The notes: generated by a model from the letters alone, not told the origin. A DNA stretch of 38,299 nucleotides from Candidatus Rokuibacteriota bacterium (GCA_003220345.1 QHSC01000135.1:1-38299); one strand, 5' to 3'. Positions 7,285 to 19,384 are shown, counted from the first letter of the stretch. Translations and numbers: made by a program.

Positions 7285-8138
7285 AGCGCATCGGCATCGT
7301 CGCAAAGCCGGACCGGCCGGATGCCGCCGGAGTGGTCGCCCGCCTCCTCGACTGGTGCGCCGAGCACGGGCTGCAGCCCGTGCTCGAGAAGGAGACGGCC
7401 GGGCTCTGTCCGGACGCGCAGGCGTCCACCGCGCGCAAGCCCGACCTGCCCGGGCAGGTCGATCTCCTCCTCGTGCTGGGCGGAGACGGCACGCTCCTGT
7501 CCATGGCCCGCCTCGTGGGAGACCTGGGCGTGCCTATCCTGGGCGTCAATCTGGGCGGGCTCGGCTTCCTCACCGCCCTGACCAAGGAGGAGCTCTTCCC
7601 GGCTCTGGAGGCCTTCTTGGCCGGGGGCCTCGTGATCGAGGAGCGGGTCATGCTTGCCGCGCAGGTGTGGCGTCAGGGTGAGCGCCTCTCGGAGTACGCG
7701 GCCCTCAACGACGTCGTCATCACCAAGTCGGCCATGAGCCGGATCATCAACCTCGCGGTGTCGGTGGATGGCCAGTTCGCCACCGCGTATCGGGCCGACG
7801 GGCTCATCATCTCGACGCCCACGGGCTCCACCGCCTATTGCCTCTCGGCGGGCGGCCCTATCGTGTTCCCGACCATGCCCGCCATCGTTCTCACGCCGAT
7901 CTGCTCTCACACCCTGACCAATCGGCCCATCGTGCTGCCCGCGGACCAGCGCATCGAGGTCACCCTGCAGTCCGACCAGGACGTGATGCTGACCCTGGAT
8001 GGACAGGTTGGCTTCGCACTCAAGGAAGCCGACGTGGTGGCCATCAGCCAGGCCACCGCACGCATCCGTCTCCTCCGCTTCCCCCAGAAGCATTTCTTCT
8101 CGGTGCTCCGGACCAAGCTCAAGTGGGGAGAGCGCTGA
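7281..8138 (+). CDS. nadK: NAD kinase
   Basis: A 285-residue ATP-NAD kinase, the enzyme that makes NADP. The GGDGTLL motif (residues 67-73) with its catalytic aspartate is intact, followed by NLGGLGFLT, the NDVVITK segment and the second signature TPTGSTAYCLSAGGPI. The length is normal. The start ATG overlaps the tlyA stop. A gap of 84 bases with a new promoter follows, so this is probably the last gene of the operon starting near 3825. Confidence 0.95.
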   Translation: MKRIGIVAKPDRPDAAGVVARLLDWCAEHGLQPVLEKETAGLCPDAQASTARKPDLPGQVDLLLVLGGDGTLLSMARLVGDLGVPILGVNLGGLGFLTALTKEELFPALEAFLAGGLVIEERVMLAAQVWRQGERLSEYAALNDVVITKSAMSRIINLAVSVDGQFATAYRADGLIISTPTGSTAYCLSAGGPIVFPTMPAIVLTPICSHTLTNRPIVLPADQRIEVTLQSDQDVMLTLDGQVGFALKEADVVAISQATARIRLLRFPQKHFFSVLRTKLKWGER

Positions 8139-8182
8139 GCGGGCCGCTCCGGGATCGCCTGGCGTGTCCGGAGGGATACGGT

Positions 8183-8212
8183 TTGAGTCTGGCGCTCCTC
8201 GCGACGTAGCAT
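8183..8212 (+). promoter_or_regulatory. Promoter for recN
   Basis: TTGAGT (8183-8188), an 18-base spacer and TAGCAT (8207-8212). The -10 box ends ten bases before the recN ATG, leaving a leader of only a few bases. I see no LexA-type box in this gap, although recN is SOS-induced in many bacteria. Confidence 0.4.
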
Positions 8213-8222
8213 AGCGGCCGAC

Positions 8223-9935
8223 ATGCTTCGCGAGCTCACCATCCGCAACCTCGCCGTCCTCGAGGAAGCGAAGGTCGCCTTCGCCGCGGGTCTGAACGTG
8301 CTCACCGGAGAGACGGGCGCGGGCAAGTCCATCGTCATCGACGCTCTCCTCCTGGTCCGGGGAGCGCGGGTGCAGGCCGACTTGATCCGCACGGGTGCCG
8401 AGACGGCCTCGGTGGAAGCGGTCTTCGAGGTGCCCCCGTCCGGTCCGGTGGCTGCCGTCCTCGACGAGGCGGGGCACGCCCCCGCGGATGGGCAGCTCGT
8501 CATCAAGCGGGAGCTGTCTCGATCGGGCCGCCACCGCGTCTTCGTGAACGATTCGGCGGCGACGGTGGGCTTGCTCGAGCGGCTCGGCGATGTCCTCGTG
8601 GAAATCCACGGGCAGCACGAGCACCAGCGGCTCATGGAGCCCGCCCGGCAGCTCGACCTCCTCGACCGCTTCGCGGACTGCGAGGAGGCGAGGCTCCGGC
8701 TGGGCGAGCGGTGGCGGCAATGGGACACGGCGCGGTCGGAGCTTGCGCGCATCCGGGACGAGGCGCGCGAGGGCGCCCGCAAGGAGGAGCTCTATCGCTG
8801 GGAGCTCTCGGAGATCGACGCGGTCCAGCTGCGTGACGGGGAGGAGGACGAGCTGCGCGGCGAGCGGCGGCGCCTCCAGAACGCCGAGCGGATCTATGCG
8901 GGCCTCCAGGAGGTGATGGATCTCCTGCAGGAGGACGCCCAGGCCGCGGGCGCCCGTCTCGGGCGCGCCGCGTCGCTCCTGCGTGATCTCTCCCGCTTCG
9001 ATCCCGATGTGGGCGCACCCATCGAGGCGCTCGAGGGTGCCCAGGCCTACGTCGAGGACGCGGTGGCCCGGGCGCGCGCGCTCCGCGACCGCGCGGTCAT
9101 GGACCCGGACCGCCTCCGCCTCGTCGACGAGCGCCTGGACGCCATCTCCGGCATCAAGCGAAAGTACGGCGAGACGGCGGCCGCGGTGAGCGCCTACCGG
9201 GAGGAGATCGCGCGCGCGCTCGACCGGATCGAGCGCCACGATGCCATCGTCGAGGAGACGCAGGCCGAGGTCGCGCGGGCGAGCGAGGCGGCAAGCCGTC
9301 AGGGGCGCGAGCTCTCGGAGACACGGGCGGAAGCGGCCCCGCGGCTCGAGCGACTGATTCAGCGCGAGCTCCGGACCCTCGGGATGGATCATGCCCGCTT
9401 CCGCGTGGCGCTTCGCCGTGAGGTCGCGGGCGCCGAAGACCTCGCGAGCGGCCCCGACGGATGGCGGCTCGGCGCGCGGGGGGCGGAGAGCGCGGAGTTC
9501 CTCCTCTCGGCCAACCCGGGGGAAGAGCTCAAGCCGCTGGCCAAGGTCGTCTCGGGCGGAGAGCTCTCGCGCACCATGCTCGCCATCAAGACCATCCTGG
9601 CCGCGAGCGAGGACGTGCCGAGCATGGTCTTCGACGAGGTGGACGCGGGAATCGGGGGCCGCGTGGCGGATGCCGTGGGCCACAAGCTCCGCCAGACGGC
9701 AGCGGGCCGGCAGGTCCTCTGCGTCACGCACCTCGCTCCCATCGCCGCGTACGCCGAGCACCACCTGCTCGTGGACAAGCGCGTGGCGAAGGGAGCGACC
9801 AAGACCACCGTCACCGCCCTCGACGCCGGGGGCCAGGTCGAGGAGATCGCCCGCATGCTGGGTGGCGAGCGGATCACGGATGCGTCGCGGCGTCATGCGC
9901 GCGAGCTGCTCAAGGCCGCGCGCTCGGGCGAGTAG
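8223..9935 (+). CDS. recN: DNA repair protein RecN
   Basis: A 570-residue SMC-like ATPase of double-strand-break repair. The N-terminal half-ATPase begins MLRELTIRNLAVLEE and has Walker A GETGAGKS (residues 29-36). A central coiled coil spans roughly residues 155-380. The C-terminal half-ATPase has the signature VSGGELSRT (about 442) and Walker B VFDEVDAGIGG (about 468). CVTHLAPIA is the family's typical distal motif. Length and order are normal for RecN. It acts on DNA ends with the RecA pathway. Confidence 0.95.
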   Translation: MLRELTIRNLAVLEEAKVAFAAGLNVLTGETGAGKSIVIDALLLVRGARVQADLIRTGAETASVEAVFEVPPSGPVAAVLDEAGHAPADGQLVIKRELSRSGRHRVFVNDSAATVGLLERLGDVLVEIHGQHEHQRLMEPARQLDLLDRFADCEEARLRLGERWRQWDTARSELARIRDEAREGARKEELYRWELSEIDAVQLRDGEEDELRGERRRLQNAERIYAGLQEVMDLLQEDAQAAGARLGRAASLLRDLSRFDPDVGAPIEALEGAQAYVEDAVARARALRDRAVMDPDRLRLVDERLDAISGIKRKYGETAAAVSAYREEIARALDRIERHDAIVEETQAEVARASEAASRQGRELSETRAEAAPRLERLIQRELRTLGMDHARFRVALRREVAGAEDLASGPDGWRLGARGAESAEFLLSANPGEELKPLAKVVSGGELSRTMLAIKTILAASEDVPSMVFDEVDAGIGGRVADAVGHKLRQTAAGRQVLCVTHLAPIAAYAEHHLLVDKRVAKGATKTTVTALDAGGQVEEIARMLGGERITDASRRHARELLKAARSGE

Positions 9936-9937
9936 TG

Positions 9938-9946
9938 TAAGATACT
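9938..9946 (+). promoter_or_regulatory. Possible -10 element for secA
   Basis: Overlapping TAAGAT and GATACT boxes lie between the recN stop (9935) and the secA ATG (9951). No good -35 is visible, so read-through from recN is equally possible. Confidence 0.25.
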
Positions 9947-9950
9947 GCGC

Positions 9951-12752
<2,802 letters not shown>

Positions 12753-12818
12753 GGCAGCATCCAGCCCCGCATTTAGTACCTGGGAGCCTCGCCGTCCCCC
12801 ACGTGTAGGGTTTTTTCT

Positions 12819-12848
12819 TTGGCGGTCCAGGGCACCCCGTGGTATCAG
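12819..12848 (+). promoter_or_regulatory. Weak candidate promoter for smc
   Basis: TTGGCG (12819-12824), an 18-base spacer and TATCAG (12843-12848), each matching four of six consensus positions, would start transcription about 20 bases before the smc ATG. The preceding T-run at 12811-12820 follows only a three-base stem, so I do not call a terminator. Confidence 0.25.
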
Positions 12849-12874
12849 TAAGTGCGCCTGAGACGGCGCAAACC

Positions 12875-15800
12875 ATGCGACTCCAGCACATCCTCATCCA
12901 GGGCTTCAAGTCCTTCGCTGAGAAAACCGATGTCGAGGTCTTTCCGGGCGTGACGTGCATCGTGGGGCCCAACGGATGCGGCAAGTCGAATGTCGCCGAT
13001 GCCATTCGCTGGGCCCTGGGAGAGCAGAGCCCCAAGACCCTCCGCGGCCACAAGATGGAAGACGTCATCTTCCATGGCTCGGCCTCGAGGAAGGCGGTGG
13101 GACTCGCCGAGGTCAGCCTCGTCTTCGACAATGACGGCAGCCTCGCGGGAGACCTCAACGTCCCGTGGAGCGAGATCGGGGTGGCGCGCCGCCTCTACCG
13201 CACGGGCGAGAGCGAGTACCTGCTGAACAAGAGCGTGTGCCGTCTCCGCGACGTGCAGGATCTGTTCGCGGGCACGGGCGTCAATCCCAAAGCGTACGCG
13301 CTCATGGACCAGGACCGCCTCAACCACGTGCTCACGGCCAAGCCCTGGGAGCGCCGCATCTTCATCGAGGAAGCGGCCGGGGTGGCTCGCTACAAGCAGC
13401 AGCGCGCGGAGACGCAGGGCAAGCTCGACGCAACCCGGCAGAACCTCCTCCGCGTGCGCGACGTGATGGACGAGGTCAAGCGGCAGGTCGGCTCCCTCGA
13501 GCGACAGGCCAAGAAGGCCCAGCAGTACAAGGCCCTCCACCAGGAGCGCCAGGCCCTCGACCTCGCCATGATGGCCGCCGACTATGCCGGGCTCACGGCG
13601 GCCCACGAAGCCCTCGAGCAGGAGATGGGCCGGCTCCGCCGGGAGGAGGAGACGCAGCGGGTGACCATCGCGCAGATCGAGTCACGGGAGGCGACGCTGC
13701 GCGCCACTATCCAGGAAAGCGACTACCGGCTCGCCGACCTGCGCCAGTCGGCGCAGAAGTTCCAGGGTGAGCTCGAGCGTCTCCTCGAGCGCCGCGAGCA
13801 GATGGGCGCGCAGATCCGCGAGCTCGGCGAGGAGGAGGTGCGACTCGCCGAGGAGGTGCGGTCCCTCGGCGAGCGGCGCGCCGCCGTCGGCGTGGAGCGC
13901 GAGGAGACGATCCGCGGACTGGGGGAGGCGCGCGAGCGCTTCGGCGAGCGGGAGCGGCAGGTGCGCGCGCTCGAGGCGGATCTCGAGGCGTGCCGGGGGG
14001 AGCTCGGCCGGCGACGCGAGGCCCTGGAAGGCCTGCGCCTCGAGCAGATCCGGACGGCGGGAGAGCGGGCCGAGATGACCCGCTCGGCCGGCGAGCTGCG
14101 CGAGCGCCTGGCGCAGGTCGAGAGGAGGCGCGAGCGGCTCCAGGCCGAGACGACGGCCGCGCGCGCCGAGGCCGATGTCCTGGCCGCCGCGCGGCACCGG
14201 CTCGAATCGAGCTTCGAGCAGGCGGGCGCTCAGCTTTCGCTCCTCACAGGAGAGCGAGAGCAGGTCGACCAGGAGCTTCAAGGACAAGAGGGGCTGAGGG
14301 CACAGGCCCAAGAGGCCCTCGCCCTCCTGCGCGTGAGCCTCGCGGCCAAGGAATCCGCGCTCGAGTCCCTCCTTCGCCTCGAGCGGGAGCGTGAGGGCTA
14401 TGGCTCGGGGGTGCGCTCCCTCTTCTCGGGGCACGGGGCGGCCGCGGTGGCGGGAGTCATCGGCACCGTGGCCGATCTCCTGGACGTGCCCGCGGGCCTC
14501 GAGGCCGCCGTGGAAGCCGTGCTGGGAGACCGTCTCCAGTGGGTGATCGTCGACCGTTTCGAGCAGGGCCGAGCCGCCCTGTCCTACCTCGAGCGCGAAG
14601 GCGCGGGAGCGGCCACGCTCCTGGCGCTGGAGACGCTGAGGGGAATCGACGCACCCCCGCCGCTCGACGACGATCCCGAGATCATGTGGGCGGACCGGCT
14701 CGTCGGCGGCCCGCGTCCCGAGCTCGTGCGCCATCTCCTCGGCCGCGTGGGCGTGGTCAGGCACCTCGACGCCGCCGAGGCGCTGTGGCGACGCAATGGC
14801 GTGGTCGCGACCTACGTGACGCGCGCGGGAGAGGTGCTGTCGCCGGCGGGAGCCCTCACGGGCGGGCGACGCGATGGCGAGCGCCACGTCAACGAACAAT
14901 CGCTTCTCGGCCGCAAGCGCGCCATCCGGCAGCTCGCCGACGAGGTCGGCGCCCTCGGGCGCAACGTCGAGGAGAGCCAGCAGCGCCTCCACGCGCTCGA
15001 GGTCGCCGTCGACTCGCTGCGCGCGCGGCAGGGCATGCTGCAGGTGTCGGTGCATGCCCAGGAGACGGCCCGTCTCAGCGGGGGCAAGGACCTGGAGGCG
15101 ACCCGGCGCGAGTCCGAGCGGGTGATCCGTCATCTCGAGACGCTCGAAGCGGAAGCTCGGCTGGTGAGCGCGGAGAGCGTCGAGACGGACGGGGAGCTCA
15201 CCAGCCTCGAGGGCAGACTCAGCGATATCGAAGCCCGCGAAAGCTCGCTCGAGCGCGAGATGACCACGCTCCGTGAGCGCCTCGAGGTGGACCAGGCGGC
15301 CGAGGGCTCGCTCCTGTCAGGGGCCACCGCCGGTCGGGTGGAGCTCGCGACGGTGCTCGAGCGGGTGGAGTCGCTGGGACGCGATATCGAGCGGCTGGCC
15401 TCGCTGGGAAGCGAGTTCGAAACGCGGATCGAGGAGTCGGGGGCGCGCCGGGCGCAGATCATCGAGCGCCGGCAGGAGCTCGCGCGCGAGCAGGAACGGA
15501 CGGACGGCCACGCCCGGGAAGTCGGCGCGGAGCGCGATCGGATGGAACGGGACGTCGCCCTGCGCGCCGAGGAGCACAATCGCCGGCTCGAGGAGCGGCA
15601 GGTGACGGAGACGGAGCTACGCGACGCCCAGCGCCAGCTCGACGCGCTCGTGGGACGCATCCACGAGATCGACATCCGGGAGACGGAAGGGCGCGTGCGG
15701 CGCGAGGAGCTTCTCCAGGAAGCGGGTCGGCGCCACGCCGTGTCCGGAGCAGAAGGGCTCCTGGCCGCGTACGACCCCACGCGCGATCTCGAGGCAACGC

Positions 15801-16450
15801 GGTCCAGGCACCTGGAGCTCGCGGAAAAGCTCGAGGGCATGGGCCCGGTCAACCTGGTCGCCGACGACGAGTACCGGGAGCTGACCGAGCGGCTCGAGTT
15901 CCTGCGAAGCCAGCACGACGATCTCGTCCAGTCCATGAAGGATCTCGAGAGGGCCCTCCGGGGCATGACGCGCACGGCTCAGGACCGCTTCCAGGAGGCC
16001 TTCGAGCAGATCAACCGGCACTTCGGGGAGATTTTCTCCCGTCTCTTCGAGGGCGGGCGCGCCGAGCTCCGCATGGTGCCACCCGAGGACGGCGACGAGG
16101 ATCCTCTCGAGCTGGGAGTCGAGCTCATGGCCCAGCCCCGGGGCAAGCGACTGCAGGCCGTCACCCTCATGTCGGGAGGCGAGCGCGCGTTGACGGGCCT
16201 GGCCTTGCTCTTCGCGATCTTCTACTACCGCCCAAGCCCCTTCTGCGTGCTCGACGAGGTCGACGCTCCCCTCGACGACGCGAATATCCACCGCTTCATC
16301 CGGGTGCTGCGGGAGCTCTGCACCCAGACCCAGTTCATCGTCATCACCCACAACCGCAAGACCATGGAGGCGGCCGATGTCCTCTACGGCGTCACCATGC
16401 AGGAACCGGGTCTCTCCCGGCTCGTCTCCGTCAAGCTGACCGAAGCGTAA
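12875..16450 (+). CDS. smc: Chromosome segregation protein SMC
   Basis: A 1191-residue SMC ATPase that compacts and separates the chromosome. I use the ATG at 12875, which gives the canonical MRLQHILIQGFKSFA beginning; an in-frame GTG at 12839 would add 12 unconserved residues. Walker A is GPNGCGKS (residues 31-38). Two long coiled coils flank a hinge of roughly 505-660, and the hinge contains the conserved GAAALxG-like element SPAGALTGG. The C-terminal signature is LMSGGERALTG (about residue 1098) and Walker B is VLDEVDAPLDD (about 1125). The partners ScpA and ScpB are not in this window. Confidence 0.96.
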   Translation: MRLQHILIQGFKSFAEKTDVEVFPGVTCIVGPNGCGKSNVADAIRWALGEQSPKTLRGHKMEDVIFHGSASRKAVGLAEVSLVFDNDGSLAGDLNVPWSEIGVARRLYRTGESEYLLNKSVCRLRDVQDLFAGTGVNPKAYALMDQDRLNHVLTAKPWERRIFIEEAAGVARYKQQRAETQGKLDATRQNLLRVRDVMDEVKRQVGSLERQAKKAQQYKALHQERQALDLAMMAADYAGLTAAHEALEQEMGRLRREEETQRVTIAQIESREATLRATIQESDYRLADLRQSAQKFQGELERLLERREQMGAQIRELGEEEVRLAEEVRSLGERRAAVGVEREETIRGLGEARERFGERERQVRALEADLEACRGELGRRREALEGLRLEQIRTAGERAEMTRSAGELRERLAQVERRRERLQAETTAARAEADVLAAARHRLESSFEQAGAQLSLLTGEREQVDQELQGQEGLRAQAQEALALLRVSLAAKESALESLLRLEREREGYGSGVRSLFSGHGAAAVAGVIGTVADLLDVPAGLEAAVEAVLGDRLQWVIVDRFEQGRAALSYLEREGAGAATLLALETLRGIDAPPPLDDDPEIMWADRLVGGPRPELVRHLLGRVGVVRHLDAAEALWRRNGVVATYVTRAGEVLSPAGALTGGRRDGERHVNEQSLLGRKRAIRQLADEVGALGRNVEESQQRLHALEVAVDSLRARQGMLQVSVHAQETARLSGGKDLEATRRESERVIRHLETLEAEARLVSAESVETDGELTSLEGRLSDIEARESSLEREMTTLRERLEVDQAAEGSLLSGATAGRVELATVLERVESLGRDIERLASLGSEFETRIEESGARRAQIIERRQELAREQERTDGHAREVGAERDRMERDVALRAEEHNRRLEERQVTETELRDAQRQLDALVGRIHEIDIRETEGRVRREELLQEAGRRHAVSGAEGLLAAYDPTRDLEATRSRHLELAEKLEGMGPVNLVADDEYRELTERLEFLRSQHDDLVQSMKDLERALRGMTRTAQDRFQEAFEQINRHFGEIFSRLFEGGRAELRMVPPEDGDEDPLELGVELMAQPRGKRLQAVTLMSGGERALTGLALLFAIFYYRPSPFCVLDEVDAPLDDANIHRFIRVLRELCTQTQFIVITHNRKTMEAADVLYGVTMQEPGLSRLVSVKLTEA

Positions 16451-16463
16451 CTATCCCTCCGAA

Positions 16464-16493
16464 TTGACTGTTCGCCACGCGGGGGCGTAGACT
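16464..16493 (+). promoter_or_regulatory. Strong promoter for the rodZ-ftsY-rib operon
   Basis: TTGACT (16464-16469), an 18-base spacer and TAGACT (16488-16493) match the sigma-70 consensus well and form the best promoter in the window. Transcription would start near 16500, about eight bases before the ATG at 16508. No other good promoter is seen before 25514, so this may drive the whole block through prfB. Confidence 0.55.
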
Positions 16494-16507
16494 CCGCGTG
16501 AGTAACC

Positions 16508-17284
16508 ATGAGCTCTCTAGGGGTGTATCTGCGCGGGCTGCGCGAGGCCAAGGGGGTGTCCCTCGACGACATCTCGCGCTCCACCCGCGTCGGGCGACGC
16601 CACCTGGAGGCGCTGGAGAGCGACAAGCTGGAGGATCTCCCCGCCCGGGTCTTCGTCAAGGGCTTCATCCGCGCCTACTGCGACACCCTCGAGGCGCCTC
16701 CCGACCAGGCCTTCGACCTCTTCCGCCAGACGGCGGGCGAGCCCGCACGGGCTGAGCGTTCCACATCGCGGCCCTCCTTCGGAGCGCGGCCGCGTCGAGG
16801 AGGGCCGCTCCTCGTGAGCGCCATCCTCGTGCTGGCCCTGGGCGGGAGTCTCTTCGCCCTCCACCTCGGGCTCAAGGGTCCCGCCCGCGAGAGAGTGCAG
16901 GCCTCGAGCGTCACCCCCCGAGCGCCCGAGCCGGTCGCGGTCGCCCCCTCCGCACCCGCGACGCCGGCTGCGTCCTCGTCACCCGCGCCCAGCCCGGCGA
17001 CCGTCGCCGCGGAAGCCAAGCCGACGGGATCCCATCGACTCGTCATGCGCGCCATCGAGCCGACCTGGGTCCGCGTCCAGATCGACGATGGCGCGGTCGC
17101 CGAAGAGCTCCTGCCGACAGGCGCCGTTCGCGAGTGGACTGCCGCTCGCGGGTTCGTGCTCACGGTCGGCAATGCCGGGGGGCTCGAGGTCGATTTCAAC
17201 GGGCGTCGCCTTCCGTCGCTCGGGGCGCGGGGCGCCGTGATCCAGCGGCTCGTGCTTCCGCCAGACAAGCCCGAGGCTTCCTGA
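16508..17284 (+). CDS. RodZ-like helix-turn-helix membrane protein
   Basis: A 258-residue protein with the RodZ layout. An N-terminal helix-turn-helix domain (about residues 1-75; LREAKGVSLDDIS and RVFVKGFIRAYC are typical) is followed by a basic linker and one transmembrane segment (about 98-120). A proline/alanine-rich periplasmic linker (about 128-172) leads to a C-terminal beta-rich DUF4115-type domain containing TWVRVQIDD. RodZ proteins tie the MreB cytoskeleton to the cell-wall machinery. In many lineages the same architecture sits beside genes of unrelated function, so a direct shape role here is inferred from the family. It ends in a TGATG overlap with ftsY. Confidence 0.82.
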   Translation: MSSLGVYLRGLREAKGVSLDDISRSTRVGRRHLEALESDKLEDLPARVFVKGFIRAYCDTLEAPPDQAFDLFRQTAGEPARAERSTSRPSFGARPRRGGPLLVSAILVLALGGSLFALHLGLKGPARERVQASSVTPRAPEPVAVAPSAPATPAASSSPAPSPATVAAEAKPTGSHRLVMRAIEPTWVRVQIDDGAVAEELLPTGAVREWTAARGFVLTVGNAGGLEVDFNGRRLPSLGARGAVIQRLVLPPDKPEAS

Positions 17285-18207
17285 TGGGCTTCTTGAGCGG
17301 GATCGCGGATCGCTTCCGCCAGGGACTCGAGCGGTCCCGCCAGGCCATGAGCCAGGGGCTCGATGGCCTCCTCGCCCTCGGGCGTCAGGTCGACGAGTCC
17401 ATGCTCGACGAGCTGGAGGAGCTTCTGCTCGCCGCGGATCTCGGGGCGGAGACGAGCCAGGAGTTCGTCAGCCGGGTGCGCGCCGAGGCCAAGCGGACCG
17501 GCTCTCTCTCGGCAGCCGATCTTCGAATCCTCTTGAGACAGTTTCTCGAGGAAACGCTCGCGGGGGCGGCGGCGCCCCTCGAGCTCGAGGCGAGGCCGAG
17601 CGTCGTGCTCATGCTGGGCGTCAACGGCTCGGGCAAGACGACGAGCACCGGCAAGCTCGCGGCCGCCCTCAGGCAGTCCGGGAAGGGCGTGCTGCTTGCC
17701 GCCGCCGACACCTTCCGCGCCGCGGCCGTCGAGCAGCTCGAGGAATGGGGCCGACGCTCTGGCACGGAGGTCATCCGTCAGGGGCCGGGCGCTGATCCCG
17801 CCGCGGTGGTCTTCGACGCCGTGAAGGCGGCCATGGCCCGCCGTATCGACGTCCTCCTCGTCGACACGGCGGGGCGCCTCCACACCAAGAGCAATCTCAT
17901 GGACGAGCTCGCGAAGCTCAAGCGCGTGATCTCGCGACAGCTTCCGGGGGCTCCCCACGAGTCGCTCATGGTGATCGAAGCGCCCACCGGCCAGAACGGG
18001 CTCCAGCAGGCCCGCCTCTTTCACGACGCGATAGGGCTCACGGGGCTCGTGCTGACCAAGCTGGACGGCACCGCCAAGGGCGGCATCGTGGTGCGGATCT
18101 GGAAGGAGCTGGGCGTGCCCATCAAGCTGATCGGGGTGGGTGAGAGCATCGAGGATCTCCAGCCCTTCGACGCGAAGATCTTCGCGGCGGGCCTCGCGGG
18201 GGAATGA
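17284..18207 (+). CDS. ftsY: Signal recognition particle receptor FtsY
   Basis: A 307-residue SRP receptor GTPase with the N and G domains only, lacking the long acidic A domain of E. coli FtsY. The P-loop is GVNGSGKTT, followed by DTFRAAAVEQL, the G3 motif DTAGRLHT and G4 TKLDGTAKGG. The closing GVGESIEDLQPF is typical. One unusual point: the segment normally DATTGQN or DASTGQN reads EAPTGQN, replacing a conserved Asp with Glu and adding a proline. It docks SRP-ribosome complexes at the inner membrane. It overlaps ribD by four bases (ATGA). Confidence 0.95.
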   Translation: MGFLSGIADRFRQGLERSRQAMSQGLDGLLALGRQVDESMLDELEELLLAADLGAETSQEFVSRVRAEAKRTGSLSAADLRILLRQFLEETLAGAAAPLELEARPSVVLMLGVNGSGKTTSTGKLAAALRQSGKGVLLAAADTFRAAAVEQLEEWGRRSGTEVIRQGPGADPAAVVFDAVKAAMARRIDVLLVDTAGRLHTKSNLMDELAKLKRVISRQLPGAPHESLMVIEAPTGQNGLQQARLFHDAIGLTGLVLTKLDGTAKGGIVVRIWKELGVPIKLIGVGESIEDLQPFDAKIFAAGLAGE

Positions 18208-19379
18208 GGACGACCATGACCGCGCGCACGTCGGAGATCGGGCCGACGGACATCAGCCCGACGGACATCAGCCCGACGGACATCAGATGGATGGGGCGCG
18301 CGCTCGAGCTCGCGGAGCGGGGACGTGGCATGACCTCGCCGAATCCCGCCGTGGGCGCCGTCGTCGTGGCCGACGGGCGGGCGCTCGGCGAGGGCTTCCA
18401 CGCGCGCGCAGGCACGGCTCATGCCGAGGTTCTCGCCCTGGCCGCAGCGGGAGCCCTGGCCCGCGGCGCCGATCTCTACGTCACCCTCGAGCCGTGCAAT
18501 CACGCGGGTCGGACGGCCCCGTGCGTCGACGCCATCCTGCGGGCAGGAGTGCGGCGCGTGGTCGCGGCCGTGGCCGACCCCAACCCGAGAGTCAGCGGGG
18601 GCGGCGCCCGCGCGCTGGCTGCCGCGGGACTCGCCGTCACCCTGGGCTGCCGGGAGCGGGAAGCGATCGCTCTGAACCGCGCGTTCTTCACGGTCGCCGG
18701 TCTCGGGAGACCGCACGTCACGCTGAAGTGGGCCGCCACCCTGGACGGCAAGACGGCGGACCACGATCAGCGCTCGCGCTGGATCACGGGCGGGGGCGCG
18801 CGGGCCGAAGCGCACCGGCTGAGGAGCGCGAGCGATGCCGTCGTGGTGGGGATCGGCACGGCTCTCGCCGATGATCCCGCCCTCGACGTGCGCCTGGCCG
18901 CTCCCTGGCCGCGCGAGCCGCTGCGTGTCGTGGTCGACAGCCGGGCTCGCCTCCCTCTCCACACGAGACTCGTGGCCGCGGGGTCCCCGGCGCGCGCCGT
19001 CGTCGCCGTCACCGATCTCGCCGATCCCGAGCGCGTGGCCGCCCTCGAGGCACGCGGCGTCACGGTGCTCCGATGCAAGGAGGAGGACGGCCACGTGGCA
19101 CCGGTCGATCTGCTCGCGCGCCTGGGGGCCCTCGACGTCACGGGCCTCCTGCTCGAAGGCGGCGGGGAGCTGGCGGGCTCCTTTTTACGAGCGGGACTGG
19201 TCGACCGTATCGTCGCCTTCGTCGCTCCCGTGCTCCTGGGCGGACGTTCCGCCCCGGGGCCTCTCGCGGGCCAGGGACTTCGGCTGCCCGAGGCGCTCCG
19301 GGTGGGGCGTCTCGAGGCGCGCCCCGTCGGCGATGATTGGGTGCTCGAGGGCGACGTGGAAGCGTGGAGAAGGAGCTAG
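18204..19379 (+). CDS. ribD: Bifunctional riboflavin biosynthesis deaminase/reductase RibD
   Basis: A 391-residue enzyme performing deamination and side-chain reduction in riboflavin synthesis. The deaminase domain has the zinc motif HAE (73-75) and cysteines 98 and 107 in PCNHAGRTAPC. The reductase domain begins near VTLKWAATLDGKTA and contains ITGGGARAEAHRLR and LLLEGGGELAGSF. The start at 18204 overlaps the ftsY stop as ATGA. The first 29 residues exceed the family norm and contain a three-fold PTDIS repeat. The ATG at 18291, immediately before GRALELAERG, is an alternative start that would remove the repeat. Confidence 0.94.
   Translation: MRTTMTARTSEIGPTDISPTDISPTDIRWMGRALELAERGRGMTSPNPAVGAVVVADGRALGEGFHARAGTAHAEVLALAAAGALARGADLYVTLEPCNHAGRTAPCVDAILRAGVRRVVAAVADPNPRVSGGGARALAAAGLAVTLGCREREAIALNRAFFTVAGLGRPHVTLKWAATLDGKTADHDQRSRWITGGGARAEAHRLRSASDAVVVGIGTALADDPALDVRLAAPWPREPLRVVVDSRARLPLHTRLVAAGSPARAVVAVTDLADPERVAALEARGVTVLRCKEEDGHVAPVDLLARLGALDVTGLLLEGGGELAGSFLRAGLVDRIVAFVAPVLLGGRSAPGPLAGQGLRLPEALRVGRLEARPVGDDWVLEGDVEAWRRS
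18243..18286 (+). repeat. Fifteen-base tandem repeat, about three copies, in the ribD 5' end
   Basis: The unit CCGACGGACATCAGC occurs at 18243-18257, 18258-18272 and 18273-18286 (last copy one base short of perfect). It encodes PTDIS in frame, so changes in copy number would lengthen or shorten the RibD N-terminus without shifting the frame. Confidence 0.9.
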
Positions 19380-19384
19380 GCTGG

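Noticed and set aside
8139-8222. LexA/SOS box upstream of recN
   Set aside because: I could not find a palindrome resembling known LexA boxes in the 84-base gap.
12753-12874. Possible rho-independent terminator after secA (T-run at 12811-12820)
   Set aside because: Only a three-base CCC/GGG stem precedes the T-run, which is too weak to call.
19337-19384. Longer riboflavin synthase starting at the ATG at 19337
   Set aside because: The extra 16 residues lie inside ribD and are not conserved; the MFTGIVEE start at 19385 is the family signature.
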